Shown here piece after piece: positions 10,000 to 22,599 of a stretch of DNA of 64,000 nt (position 1 is its first letter; each line of letters begins with the position of its first letter). Position numbers and translations under genes: made by a program. This stretch comes from Erinaceus europaeus (lineage: Eukaryota; Chordata; Mammalia; Eulipotyphla; Erinaceidae). The stretch covers positions 64,257,353 through 64,321,352 of the forward strand of contig NC_080175.1 of the NCBI RefSeq assembly GCF_950295315.1. Direction: 5' to 3'. Under the pieces are notes generated by a model. The model was not told where the DNA came from, ran no database searches, and was given only the letters and a program-made list of their open reading frames with translations.

Positions 10000-10207
10000 A
10001 CTTGGACTGCAGTTGGTGTATTATACTAAAGTAAAAACCTCTGAGGTTGGAAGGAGGATTCAGGTCCTAGAACAGGATGACAGAGGAGAACCTAGTGGGG
10101 ATTGAATTATTATTTGGAAAACTGAGAACTATTACACATGTACAAACTATTATATTTTACTGTTGACTGTAAACCATTAATCCCCTGATACAGAAATTAA
10201 AATAAAG
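10000..10207 (+). mobile_element. L1 type 2, 3' end only
   Basis: The 3' UTR blocks GCAGAACTTGGACTG, GTATTATACTAAAGTAAA, CAGGTCCTAGAACAGGATGA and ACTGTAAACCATTAATCCC follow the order seen at 47160-47402. The copy is 5'-truncated. Confidence 0.8.
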
Positions 10208-10477
10208 CTGTTTATGCAAGTTTATTTATTGAAGACTTTCATTTTTTATATCCAACACTTGAGTGAAAGTGCAATGTAACTTCAAATTACTTGTATAGAA
10301 CAATAAATTTGAGTTAATTTGGGGTTTTTGTTTATATGATTCAAATTATGATAACTGCATATGCATTAAGAAGTGAAACAGCCTTTTCTGATTTAAGTAG
10401 AATAATAAAGAGCAGAACACTATTGACACCTAGAACTGGTCAGTAATGAAGTACATGAGAATCTGTTCATAAACTAT

Positions 10478-10693
10478 GTGGTGGCTCACCTCGTTGAGTG
10501 CACACATTACAGTGCACAAGGACCTGGGTTCAAGCCCCTGGTCCCTACCTGCAAGGGGAAAACTTTACGAGTGGTGAAGCAGGGTTGCAAGTGTCTCTCT
10601 GTCTCTCCCCCTTTTCATATCCCTGTCCCCTCTCAATTTCTAGGTATCTCTATCCAATAAATAAATAAAGATTAAAACAATAAAAAATAAATA
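10478..10693 (+). repeat. SINE, family B
   Basis: Starts GTGGCTCACCTCGTTGAG, has GGTTCAAGCCCCTGGTCC, and ends AATAAATAAATAAA. The flanking ATAAACTAT (10469 and about 10694) is a probable target duplication. Confidence 0.88.
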
Positions 10694-10699
10694 AATAAA

Positions 10700-11178
10700 C
10701 TATATGAAGGGAACTTTTAAACACCAAGACCTAGACTATTATGAGTGAGATGAGCTATTCTAAAGATGTGTGTTGACATACCTTCCCCTATGAATAGTAA
10801 ATTGTCAATACTGTATGGGATGAAATGAATGTACACTGGGCTTCAGTAGGAGGGCTTTTTTGAGGGAGAGAACTTTTATCAGTCTCATTAACCAAGAATG
10901 ATAATATGAAACACTTGTTGCATCTAAATACTTGGCTAATTCCCCAGCATGACCCTTTTCCAAGGATTTCTTTTTTAAAGTTCTGAAACTGTACATGGGA
11001 GAAATCTAAAAAAAAAACATGAAAATAAACACCAAAGGAAAATTTTCAGGTCATAATAAAAAGAAATATTTTATAATGGCAAATTGATCAAACAGCAGAA
11101 TAATATAATCATATATATATATATATGTATAATACAATTTCAAAACATTTCATTTATGATTTAACACAGAGGAGGTAT
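10700..11178. other. No feature seen
   Basis: AT-rich; a short (AT) run at 11112-11126. The 63-codon reverse frame at 10805-10996 resembles nothing I know. Confidence 0.45.
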
Positions 11179-11190
11179 AGACAAACTTAT

Positions 11191-12356
<1,166 letters not shown>

Positions 12357-12519
12357 AGACAAACTTATAATTAGCAATACATTACCACAGCTCTCTCTGT
12401 AGCTAAAAAAGAAATGATACAAAGGCATCAATATGATCTAACCTGGTTATAAATTGAGCAAGTTTGTATATATATATATACACACACACAGAGAGACTAC
12501 ATATACAACTCTATACACA

Positions 12520-12765
12520 ATAAATGAGAAACAAGAACAGAAAGTGGAAAAGTAAGTTTGAACTGGGTTTGGTGTACACTAAAGCAAAGGACTCACAATG
12601 GGGGTTGGGGGGCTTTTAGATCCTCATGTATGATGGTGGAGGGGGGACCTAGGCTGGAGGTGAGAGTGTCTGGCAGACATATATCATGGTGAGTTGAGAA
12701 ATTTTACCCGTGTCCACAACTGTACTTACTGTAAACCATTGAGACCCCAATTAAAAAATGCAAAA
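12520..12765 (+). mobile_element. L1 type 2, 3' end only
   Basis: GAAACAAGAACAGAAAGTGG, then AGTTTGAACTGGGTTTGGTG, then ACTAAAGCAAAGGACT, then ATGATGGTGGAGG and ACTGTAAACCATTGAGACCC. This is the same order as other type 2 ends; it closes in a short A-rich tail. Confidence 0.82.
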
Positions 12766-12769
12766 AATT

Positions 12770-13165
12770 CACATTTTTACAATACATGGAAGTTATCAAA
12801 ATATTTACTAAAAGTTATTACACACGTTTACAGAAAGAAAATCTGTTATAAAATAGTCATGTGAACTTGTCTAATACAATGAGACTTAAACTAGTAAACA
12901 AAAGCAAATTGTGAGATTTAAGTTAGAGTACTGTATACATATTGTAGACTTGTGTCCTATTACAATCCTGAACTATTACTCTTAGACAGTAAGAATGTCT
13001 AGCATCTGAGTCAACAAACCTACATATGGATATAGATCCCAAAAATCATTTAAATCAGGGACTTGAGCTTATATTCATTCATTTATTCATGGCTACAGCA
13101 TCAATTATTCAAAAATATAAGGGAATAAACCCAAATATCCATCAGCAGATAAAAGAATAAATACA
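12770..13165. other. No feature seen
   Basis: AT-rich sequence without a recognised repeat or gene. Confidence 0.5.
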
Positions 13166-13167
13166 GG

Positions 13168-13445
13168 CAGTTGGGAGGTAGCGCAGAGGGTTAAGTGCAC
13201 CCAAGCTAAGCGCCAAGGACCCACATAAGGATCCTGGTTGGGGCCCTCGGCTCCCCACCTGCAGGGGAGTCGCTTCACAAGCCGTGAAGCAGGTCTGCAG
13301 GTGTCTTTCTCTCCCCCTCTCTGCCTTCCCCTCCTCTCTCCATTTCTCTCTGTCCTATCCAACAACGACAGCAATAACAACAATAATAACTACAACAATA
13401 AAACAACAAAGGCAATAAAAGGGAATACATAAATAAATAAATAAA
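13168..13445 (+). repeat. SINE, family A
   Basis: Head GTTGGGAGGTAGCGCAGAGG, core GAGTCGCTTCACAAGCCGTG, body and (AATA)n tail all present. A nearly full copy. Confidence 0.93.
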
Positions 13446-13639
13446 TGGACAAAAATAATATACCATATACATACAATATTATTTGGCTTATACAGGAAGA
13501 AAAATCTGACACATGTAAAATTAATTAAACTGGAAGTCATAAAAAGTGAAATAAACCGATCACAAAAGGTTAAACACTGTTAGAACTCCGCTCATATTAG
13601 GTATTAAATTAGTCAGATTCCAACAAATGTATTTTTATA

Positions 13640-13875
13640 TTTATTTATTCCCTTTTGTTGTCATAGTTATTATTGTTGTTATTGGTGTCGGTGTTGTTGG
13701 ATAGGACAAAGATTTGGAGAGAGGAGGGGAAGACAACGAGGGAGAGAGAAAGACACCTGCAGACTTGTTTCACTGCTTGTGAAGCGACTCCACTGCAGGT
13801 GGGGATCCTTACTCAGGTCCTTGTGCTTGGAGCCACATGCGCTTAACCCACTGAGCTACTACTGGCCGACTCCCT
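13640..13875 (-). repeat. SINE, family A
   Basis: Reverse A element from CCCTTTTGTTGTCATAG to GCCGACTCCC, with a small deletion before TCAGGTCCTTGTGC. AAATGTATTTTT (left) and AAATACATTTTT (right) may be a diverged target duplication. Confidence 0.9.
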
Positions 13876-13889
13876 CCAAAAAATACATT

Positions 13890-14740
13890 TTTTAAAAATA
13901 TAATTTTTATTTGCTGGCTTATTTGGATAATTTATCTGGGCTTCTGTCCTGTTTTATTGCTGAAGAATTTTTTTTTGTCTGCCATTAAATGTGTTATTTG
14001 AAATTTGTATCCTGTGTGTTTACATATGTAGGTTTGTTCAGATGTTTTCTTCAATGTATTTATCTCTGTGCTAGATATGTGGATTCTGTTTCCTCTGCGG
14101 ATACAACTGAGTCCCAGGAAAGATTCCTATAGGAACCCCACAGAGATAGGGTATAGCTTTACTTGGGATGTTCCTGCTGCCTTAGGGTTTAAGAAGGTAA
14201 TAGATAGTTATCGAAAAGGTAGGTCAATTGAAGCGAATACCTGAGCAACTCCTAAACAACAGAACAATACACCCACAAGTTTCTCTGACCACATTGCACC
14301 AGTCAGGTGGGATTTGCCTGGATCAGATTTTAGGTTCTGTGTGTCAGAGCTGGAGTTTTGGTGCAGGCTTTAATAGCCAGTTGAGATCCATTATAACTAT
14401 TGATAACTTCACTGTGTTCTTACTTGTTGTGGCTGAAATCTTTGGTAATTGGCCCCACTATCCTGGGAGGTGGTTTTTTGAGATTTCTGTTACTGTTCAG
14501 ATTTGGAACAAGGCAAATCTGAGCTGTTGCTTTCCGGACCCATGAAGCCAGCCACTTTGTGATGCGTTTCAGGAATGAGAGATGCTGTTACTCTGGTAGG
14601 TGTTATCCTTGCCTCTGGTAGCTGAAAAGTAGTGTGTAGTTTGCTGCTACAAAGATTGGTGAGACTCCTGTATTCAAATAGTACAGAGACACAGACAAAC
14701 CGCACAAGTACAAAAGCAAGCAAAAAACGAGCAAACTTAC
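13890..14740. other. Unassigned sequence, possibly retroelement-derived
   Basis: From about 14080 to 14640 base composition is more balanced than the surroundings. A 105-codon frame (14228-14545) crosses it but shows no domain I recognise. It could be an old L1 5' region or unique DNA. Confidence 0.35.
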
Positions 14741-14743
14741 AAA

Positions 14744-14773
<30 letters not shown>
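14744..14773. repeat. (AC)n microsatellite
   Basis: About 14 AC units with one interruption (ACGC). Confidence 0.95.
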
Positions 14774-14774
<1 letters not shown>

Positions 14775-14810
14775 TCCCTCAAAAAGAAGAAGAAAATAAA
14801 CCAAATCAAG

Positions 14811-15128
14811 GGGTAGGGATGTAGTGCAGCAAGTTAAGCACATATGGCACAAAATGCAAGGACAGGGTAAGGATCCCGTTCGAGCCTCTAACTCCCCACC
14901 TGCAGTGGGATCACTTCATGGGCAAAGCAGAAGCAGGTCTGCAGGTGTCTTTCTCTCCCCCTCTTTGCCTCCCCTCCTCTATCGATTTCTCTCTGTCCTA
15001 TATAACAACAACAGCAATTACAACAAGGGTAACAAAATGGGGGAAAAATGACCTCCAGGAGCAGTGGATTCCTAATGCAGGTGCTGAGCCCCAGCAATAA
15101 CCCTGGAGGCAAAAAAAAAAAAAAAAAA
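14811..15128 (+). repeat. SINE, family A' (long 3' form)
   Basis: An A-type head and body is followed by GACCTCCAGGAGCAGTGG and GAGCCCCAGCAATAACCC, then an A-rich tail to about 15128 and a GAAA-rich run to about 15175. Confidence 0.9.
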
Positions 15129-15179
15129 AGAATGAATGAAAAGAAAGGAAGAGAGAAAGAGAAAGAAAGAAAACAAATC

Positions 15180-15830
15180 AAAATGCAACTACCACAGTAA
15201 AAAAGATCACAGACAGAAAAGAAATAAACAGAGTAACAGAACAGGTAGGTATAGACTCTCAAATGGACATCAAGAAACATAAAAAAGTCACGGAAAAAGA
15301 AAGAGATGACGAGGAAGAAAAGACTAGTTTTCTAAAATATTTTTCTTTGCAAATCCGTACTTCATGGATTGGGGTTCATGGGTTGGGGGTGTAGCTACCT
15401 GCTTGTTTCAGGAAGCAGATCAACAGGTTGACTCTGGTCTACCTGCTGTTCAGCAGCAATAAAGGGAAAACCATACACACTGGCAATATTTTCAGATTCT
15501 AGTAAGACTGGCCTGAAGACAGATTGTCCCTTCAGAAATCCCTGCTCAGGGTTGTGGCCCACTTATTTCTCACTGCCACTGGAGCTCTTATGTGTTACCA
15601 GTAGGTCTGATTGGTTGTTCTCTCTGTAGAGTCAGTCTAGGTACAACACTGGGAGGTTTAGTCTCCTGGCTTCCAGTAGCCACAAGCAGTTCACTGGAAT
15701 TTGCTCCTGTGCCATTCCCACAATTTACTGCCCCAAATATTCTCTAGGGACCAAATTTGATGGATGGCCAGACCTGATTGTTTAGGTAGCCAGCTTGAGC
15801 AACTTTACACAAGGGGCATTAGGATTTTTT
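15180..15830. other. Unassigned sequence
   Basis: The 15340-15825 part is less AT-rich than its flanks and repeat-like in texture, but matches none of the families seen elsewhere in the window. No protein-like frame. Confidence 0.35.
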
Positions 15831-16164
15831 TTTTTTATGACTACAGTCAATAATTTATTGCATAGTTTTTAAATCACAAGTAAAACAATGAAGGACTTGG
15901 GTAATTATGTCTTTTAACTATACAGTTAACATTTATATAGTGTCTAATGCTTGCTATAAAATACTAGGAAATTGACTTGTTATAACAGCACTCCTATCTC
16001 CCTTTTAACTCCAAATTTTCCTTAGATCTTATGTTACTCTTACATGTTCCAGTTTTACAACATTGAATTTATACACTTGTTTAGTTCTATGTCTATGTCT
16101 ATAACTAAATTTAAATTATACTCATCAAGGTTTTATTTTTTTGTATGTCATCTGCTTTTTAAAA

Positions 16165-16285
16165 TTTTTATTTATAAAAAGGAAACACAGACAGAAACCA
16201 TAGGATAAAAGGGGTACAACTCCACACAGTTCCCACCACCAGAACTCCATATCCCGTCTACTCCCTCCCCTGATAGCTTTCAGTT
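16165..16285 (-). mobile_element. L1 type 1, 3' end only
   Basis: CCATAGGATAAAAGGGG, ACAACTCCACACAGTTCCCA and CCAGAACTCCATATCCC are the terminal type 1 L1 blocks in reverse. Confidence 0.75.
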
Positions 16286-16309
16286 GTTATGTATTTTTTT
16301 TCTTTTAAT

Positions 16310-16620
16310 GTCTCAAACCGTTCTATGCACAGACCATAGGCTGAGTATATGGCCCTTCAATCTAAGCACTTAAGATTTCACACGTGTAATCAGACTGAAT
16401 TTTAACAGTGGTCTCAAATTGTTAAACATTTCTAATAATGATATTTTCTTTGAAATGGTGATTTTCCCAAAAGCCCAGACCAGGCAGAACAGAAATATAT
16501 AATTTCTGTATAAATGTACTCTATATAGTTTCACCTAAGATAGTATTTTTCAAAACTTTTCTTATCTTGCCATTCTTTGCTTAAACAGCACCAAACTTAC
16601 TTCTTCCTCCCCTTCTAATA
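16310..16620 (+). mobile_element. Possible L1 type 1 3' UTR start
   Basis: TGTCTCAAACCGTTCTATGC followed by ACAGACCATAGGCTGAGT resembles the first part of the 3' UTR at 56222-56265. GGCAGAACAGAAATATAT and CACCAAACTTACTTCTTCC then follow loosely. Weak and diverged. Confidence 0.35.
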
Positions 16621-16708
16621 CTTTAAAGTTGTCTCATGTTTCTAGGGCTTGTGTTTCCATGTCTGTTTTACTGTGTATCCCCTTGCTGAGAATTAAATAC
16701 CCCTTTTT

Positions 16709-16997
16709 TAATTTTTTAAAATTGATTTTCCCTTGTTTTGCCCTTGTTGTATTTTTAAAAATTTTATTATTGTTGTTGTTATTGATGTTGTCATTGTTAG
16801 ACAGGCCAGAGAGAAATGGAGAGAGGAGGGGAAGACAGAAAGAGGGAGAGAAAGATAGACACCTGCAGACCTGCCTCACCACCTGTGAAGCGACTTCCCT
16901 GCAGTTGGGAAGCCAGGGACTCAAACTGGGATCCTTCTGCTGTTCCTTGAGCTTTGCACCACTTACGCTTAGCTCACTGTACTACCGCCCGACTCCC
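16709..16997 (-). repeat. SINE, family A
   Basis: Full reverse A element. Flanks AAATACCCCTTTT (16695-16707) and AAATACCTCTTTT (16998-17010) form a target duplication. Confidence 0.93.
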
Positions 16998-17024
16998 AAA
17001 TACCTCTTTTCATTTTAAACTTTT

Positions 17025-17170
17025 TATTTGTGATTTAATAATGATTAGCAAGATTGTAAGCTAACAAGGAAACAATTCCATACAGTTCCCCAATTCCCAC
17101 CACCAGAGTTCCATATCCCATCCCCTCCACTGGAAGCTTCCCTATTCTTTATCCTTCTGGGAGCATGGAT
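17025..17170 (-). mobile_element. L1 type 1, 3' end only
   Basis: TAATAATGATTAGCAAGATT, CAATTCCCACCACCAGAGTT, CCATCCCCTCCACTGGAAGC and CTGGGAGCATGGATC, as in the copy at 32265-32405. Confidence 0.78.
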
Positions 17171-17830
17171 CTTTTATTTATTTATTTTTGTATTTTCAAA
17201 TTACAGAATTACACGTCGACAAGGGTTTGAATCCACACCACTCCCCTACCATTCTTCACTCTCCCCACTGCAATCCACCACAGTTCCCCTAAAGTTGTAG
17301 ACATGCGCCGACCATCTTCTTTACAACTATCTGTCCACATTTATACAAAGTATTAGGTATTCTCATGCATGTGTCCTGGAGCACTTCTGATTCTAGTACA
17401 TCTGTGGAGCTATGGCTTTCTTTTCTGACTTTAAACTCTAAGTTATTTCATAGCATTTCTTTCTTTTTCTTTTCTTTTTTTTTTCTGGAATACAAGGTCT
17501 TTTACTTCTGCAATGTGGTCCTACATATTCTTTCTCTTGGTTGGGAGCAGACCTCTGGAATGCAGCCTCCCAAGACTTGAATGTCAAGTTCCAAGGCTTA
17601 GGGGTGGGAAAGAGGAAAAACAAAAAATCACAGATCTCTGGATGTTTTTCTTCAGTGTGCTCAGCCCTGCTATTCTTTTGTGGCTTTTTTTCCAGGATGT
17701 TCTCTGAAGTTCCTCATATACTCTGTAATCTTCATCCTGGATAGGCAGATCAGGATCTGAAGAGATTTTTTTGAGGACAAGCTCCCTGCCATCTTGTCTC
17801 CATCCTGAGAATTCTTATTTTAATCTTACC
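17171..17830. other. Unassigned, retroelement-like sequence
   Basis: The C/T-rich 17220-17440 and the moderately GC-rich 17500-17830 (ending near GCCATCTTGTCTCCATCCTG) look like remnants of an L1 or LTR leader in reverse. I cannot place them in a family. No supported gene. Confidence 0.3.
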
Positions 17831-18180
17831 TTCAGGTGACTATAGTGAGAAGAATGGTCCTAAAATTTTCCTTGTTGCCAAGACACAAAATCATGAGAGA
17901 TAATGAATAATATTTCCCTAAACTGATCAGTTCCAAATTCATGTTATATTGAAACAAAATCTGTAATAGACATGGGTACCCAGAAGTAGGTTACTACCAT
18001 TAACAAACCCTAAAATATTTTGCATTATATTTGGGTCCACGTGGCTATCTACAACTGATTTAATATCTATAAGGCTCTTGACTAGGTAAATTCAACTAGA
18101 CTAAATAAATGAAACAGCCTCTGTAGCTGAGATAGTCACTATTCAATCAAAATCTAATAAAAAGGCAGCAAAAGTCAAAC
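17831..18180. other. No feature seen
   Basis: AT-rich, no recognised repeat or gene. Confidence 0.5.
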
Positions 18181-18184
18181 AAAA

Positions 18185-18335
18185 TTTTTATTATAGAGAC
18201 AGGGAGACAGAGAAAGAAAGAGAAAGAGAGAACAGTGTACTGACACTTCCTTCAACGTGGTGTGATCCAAGTCTGGGTCATGCACATAGAAAATCAGCAC
18301 ACTATCCAAGTGAGATATTTTGCCAGCCCCAGACA
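18185..18335 (-). repeat. SINE, old family E
   Basis: A purine-rich body (GAGACAGGGAGACAGAG) then a diverged tRNA-like head in reverse, ending TTTTGCCAGCCCC. Confidence 0.6.
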
Positions 18336-18589
18336 AAAAATATATATATATATAGTGGTGTTTTCCAGGAACTGAGAACTGCAGACAATGAAATAGCAGT
18401 GATTAATGGGCAAAGAATTTTAATTGTAGAAGTGAAAAAGTCCAATGATGGATGGTGGTGTTAATTGTATCAAAATGAATGTACATAATAACACTAAGAT
18501 GTAGACTTGATGGTTAAAATGACAAATTTTATGTTAGTCTTTTTAAACTTAAAATAGCAAGGAAATACTATAGCAGACACACATGTATG

Positions 18590-18625
18590 CACACACACAC
18601 ACACAGACACACACACACACACACA
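18590..18625. repeat. (AC)n microsatellite
   Basis: About 18 AC units with one G interruption. Confidence 0.95.
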
Positions 18626-19044
18626 AAATAGACTTTCATTTGTTTTCTGTTTAAAATCCCAACTCCTTTTGACATTCAGAGGACTCATTTGTAGTCTGGA
18701 TTTTGCCAACCTTTTTAATACAACTTTTTAATTCTGTCCTTTCTATCTTAATCTTCTTTGGTTTTGATACTTGGGAATGTCATTCTCATAACCTTGACAT
18801 TGTAATTTTCTCTTCTTTCTAGATATTTAGCTGACAAAAGTTTTCAATCTTTAATATCAAGTAGCATATCATAGGTAGTAGGTCATAATAAATACCCTTT
18901 CCAAGTCTCTCTCTCACACATACACACACACTCCACACATCATTGACTAACAACAAATAATAATATACCTCTTGTTTTTGCTGAATTGGTTTCTAATAAT
19001 ATTCACTACAAAGCAAAAACATTTTATTTATTTTACTTTCTTTT

Positions 19045-19255
19045 AAAATCTTATTATCTTTATTTTTTATTGATTAGAGACAGCCAGAAATAAAGAAGAA
19101 AGGAGGTGATAGAGAGACCGAGACAGACAGACACCTGCAGCCCTGCTTCACCCCTTACAAAGCTTGCCCCCTGCAGGTCAGAACCGGAGGCTCCAACCTG
19201 GGTCCTTTCCCATTTTAACATGTGTGGTCAACCAGGTGCACCACCACTTGGCTCC
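19045..19255 (-). repeat. SINE, family B
   Basis: Reverse B: TTTATTGATTAGAGACAGCC, GACACCTGCAGCCCTGCTTC, GGTGCACCACCACTTGGCTC. Confidence 0.88.
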
Positions 19256-19559
19256 CATTTATTAATTTTTTCTATTGATTTATTTTTATTCTTCAGCTTA
19301 AACAAAATCATTAGGTCCTGGAATGTTATTTACATTCTTTAGCACTATTTTTCCACATTTAAAATACACTATGACCTAAGCATATTTCATACAATATATG
19401 TTGAAAAAGGCATTACTTGTCATGGGTGCTTATAATGCACAAACCCACACTTGTTTGCTTTAGCAATATTTAGCATACAAAATTCGCAGATTTTGAAACA
19501 AATCTGTAATATACTTAATTTATTGCTTCTGTGTTTTAGGTACTTAGTTTGAAAGAATT

Positions 19560-19760
19560 TTTTTTTTCTTATTGGTGGACTAGTGTCTTACAGTCAATAG
19601 TAAAATACAGTAGTTGGCACATGAATAACATTTCTCATTTCTCAGTGTTCCACATAACACCCTAATCCTTCACCTCTGCCATCATGTTCCAGGACTTGAA
19701 CACTCCAACCACACTCCAAAGTCCTTTACTTTGGTTCAGTAAACCAGACAGAATTTTAAT
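19560..19760 (-). mobile_element. L1 type 2, 3' end only
   Basis: A T-run, then TCTTACAGTCAATAGTAAAA, CCATCATGTTCCAGGACTTG and TTTACTTTGGTTCAGTAAAC. These are the type 2 3' UTR blocks in reverse, matching 58430-58600. Confidence 0.82.
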
Positions 19761-19764
19761 CATA

Positions 19765-19872
19765 CATTTAAACAAAAGGCTGATAAAATTAACACTAATA
19801 GGATAGTGAGACATTAAAATTAATCTTAGATTATAAAGAAATGATATTTTATTGAATATATTCAAATGTCTT
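19765..19872. repeat. 108-bp duplicated segment, copy 2
   Basis: Same orientation as 3357-3464, offset 16,408 bp, two mismatches. It sits immediately right of a reverse, 5'-truncated L1, whereas copy 1 sits right of a reverse SINE. Confidence 0.9.
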
Positions 19873-20024
19873 TAGCAATCTTCAGAATGCTCCTGTAATA
19901 GTGTAAATATTTAATTTTACTTTTACCATATTATTAAATTCATATGAATGTTTCTTTCCAAATAAATATGTGTGTATTATATAAAATCATCAAAAGATTA
20001 TCCTTTCAATAAGAAACAGGAATT

Positions 20025-20150
20025 TGGACTGCCAGAATAGCTGCTTGCCATGTGTACTGCCAGGTTCAAGTCTAGATATGACTGAAAACTTCAGTTCAGG
20101 CCTCTTTGACTCAATTTTCTGTCTCTTTGCCTCTGTCTCTATCTGAAAAA
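20025..20150 (+). repeat. SINE, old family E
   Basis: A tRNA-like head (AGCTGCTTGCCATGTG, CCAGGTTCAAGTCTAG) then a C/T-rich body and TATCTGAAAAAAAA end. Confidence 0.6.
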
Positions 20151-20304
20151 AAATCATCTTAATGTAGTAGAAGCCTGATGATGAACAAAAATAAAGAAGA
20201 AATGATTTTTCTTTAAAGTAAGCATGCTCAGAAACTACATTATTAGCATTTTACAGTGAAATAAATTTTCCCATTCTGATCACAGGATTGGGGTCTCAAA
20301 CTCA

Positions 20305-20307
<3 letters not shown>

Positions 20308-20347
<40 letters not shown>
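20308..20347. repeat. (TG)n microsatellite
   Basis: An uninterrupted run of 20 TG units. Confidence 0.97.
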
Positions 20348-20830
20348 TTTCAATTTATGCACATTGTTATAGATTAAATGAAGGCAATAATGGCAACTGA
20401 ACTTTGGAGATATAAAGAGTCCATAATACACCTAAAGTTATTTTTTTTATTATACATGTTCTGTGCACTACTTAAAACTGATCTGTGATATATTCTTACA
20501 TTTATGTCTTTCTATATAGATATATCTATATTAACAGAAAATTAGTAGATATAATTATAAAGTTGCAATTTGATAAACAAGCCACACAACTTATCACATG
20601 GTTAAGTGTAGGTATAAATTACTATTATGGATCGTTAATTTCACACTTGAGAGATGAATGCATTTAAAACTCTCTTCCAAAATGATTTAGCAAAACTTAA
20701 CTCTATTATCATTGTATATAATTCACTAAAATATGAAGCTTCCTTACATCTGACATTCTACTTAAGCTTCACTCAAATTTATAATTATAATGATGTAATT
20801 ACTTAAATATAAAATAGAAGAAAACACTTA
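20348..20830. other. No feature seen
   Basis: AT-rich, no gene or clear repeat. Confidence 0.5.
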
Positions 20831-20847
20831 TAAAATAGAATACTGTT

Positions 20848-21037
20848 GGGGTTAGGTATTGGTGCACCTGGTTGAGCACACATGTTACAGTGCACAAGGA
20901 TCCGGGTTTGAGGCCCTGGTCCCTATCTGCTGGGGGGAAGCTTTGCGAGTGGTGAAGCAAGGCTGCAGGTATCTGCCTTTCTCTCTCACTCTGGGTTTCT
21001 GGCTGTCTCTATACAATAAATAAATAATAAAAATAAA
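20848..21037 (+). repeat. SINE, family B
   Basis: Complete B element. AAAATAGAATACTG (20832-20845) and AAAATATAATACTG (21038-21051) are its target duplication. Confidence 0.92.
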
Positions 21038-21051
21038 AAATATAATACTGC

Positions 21052-22568
21052 ATAGAAACAACACTTGGATAATACAGCATGTTGTTCTCATTTTTGAAAA
21101 ATGTTCCTGTTAAAAGTTCTTATTTTAAATGATTATTTTCATGAATCAGTTCTCCAAATTTAAAACAATGACTAACTTATTTAAGTAACAAGTAGAAGAA
21201 TTATTCATTTTAGAAACTTCATTATTATACTGCTTTACTTATTTTCAACTTGTCAGTTCTCTGTGTCAGCCACCAGCAGGGGCTGATTGAGGTTTGGAAA
21301 GGTGAGACCTCTAGCCAGAAAAATGTACACAGAGCCTACTTTGATGGTGCAAGAAGGTGACAGTGCACTCACTTATTGTTTCCAGCAGAGCCTTTGATCA
21401 TGTAGGTAGATACAGTTAGCTTAGTCATGTGCAATAGTCAGCTAGGTCTTTTCATAAGAAGTACATTGTCAGCATTACATCATACATTAGTGCTAAGTGT
21501 AAAAGGTATGGAGTGCAACATGGGCTTTGAGCCAGCAAAACACAGATCTTGAGCAAAACTTATCATCAGGGCTTTATGCCATAGTGCAGACCAGCCAGAC
21601 CATGATTCCTGCTGTTATGAACGAGGCTGGAACCACAACAATCTCACTATCTTTTCTTGACTGCTTCACTCATTAGCACAGAAGTCAAATTCACATCATT
21701 CATTGTAATAGAATATCATCCTCCAAAAGATGTTAATGTGCTCTCCATAGAAACCAGCTACATCTTTAACTTTGGGATAAACTTCGGTGATGATGTGATT
21801 ATGTTGAGAATTTTGAGATGAGAGGTTTTTTTTTTTTTCTGGATGTTAGGTGTACATTCAATGAAGTCATAGAAGTCTTTATAAAAGGATAGAAAGATAA
21901 GAATTGGAAAGATATGACCATAAAAGAAAGAGTGAGAGGCAGATGAATAAAGAGGAGGAAAGGCAATAGACAGGATGATACACATATTAGATATATCCTT
22001 CTATAGATGACAAATTTCTATATACTTTGAACATCAACCTATGGAAACAAAATGAGGGCATATTGACAATGTCATTTTGTCTTTCAAGATGGTGTAAAAT
22101 GATCATAAGTCAAGTGATGCAGGGGATCTTTAGATACTAATAAGGTAAATGCATGGTTTTTCCCTAAAGCCTCCAGAAGGAAAACAACCCTGCCAACTCA
22201 TTTAAGATTTCTATTCTCCAGAATTTTAATGTGATAATTGTGTGCTATTTTAAGCTACCACATTTGTAGTAATTTGTTGAAACAGCAAGTGAAAGCAAAT
22301 GCACCTTCCCAACAAAATTTAGAATTTAGGTGGATGGTAAAGGACTGCAAAGATATTAACGTGAGAGCTCATCAGTCTACTGCCTCACACAACCTTTTTA
22401 AATGTTAAAGTGTCCTTGGGTCCTTGCCTGGAGGAAAAACAAAAACCTCCAGTTTTTAGTATGAATCACAAAACAGCCTCATCTACTTTCCAGTAAAAAT
22501 TGAAGGGGAAAAAAAAGTCCTAAATACTTAGAGACTTCTTATGTTGCCAAAAACTTATTTCAAAAGAC
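21052..22568. other. Repeat-poor DNA, no gene recognised
   Basis: The stretch 21240-21830 has more balanced composition and a few short frames (for example around 21570-21680), but no family I recognise. A processed-gene remnant or unique DNA are both possible. Confidence 0.4.
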
Positions 22569-22595
22569 AAAAAAAAAAAAAAAAAAAAAAAAAAA
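22569..22595. repeat. Poly(A) run
   Basis: 27 A in a row. No retroelement is recognisable directly upstream, so the origin is unknown. Confidence 0.95.
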
Positions 22596-22599
22596 GCAG

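Noticed and set aside
14228..14545. 105-codon frame
   Set aside because: No recognisable domain, no promoter or splice context, and lies in unassigned repeat-like sequence.
21240..21830. Possible second processed pseudogene
   Set aside because: A few short stretches translate plausibly, but I could not assign them to any protein and no A tail or target duplication is visible.
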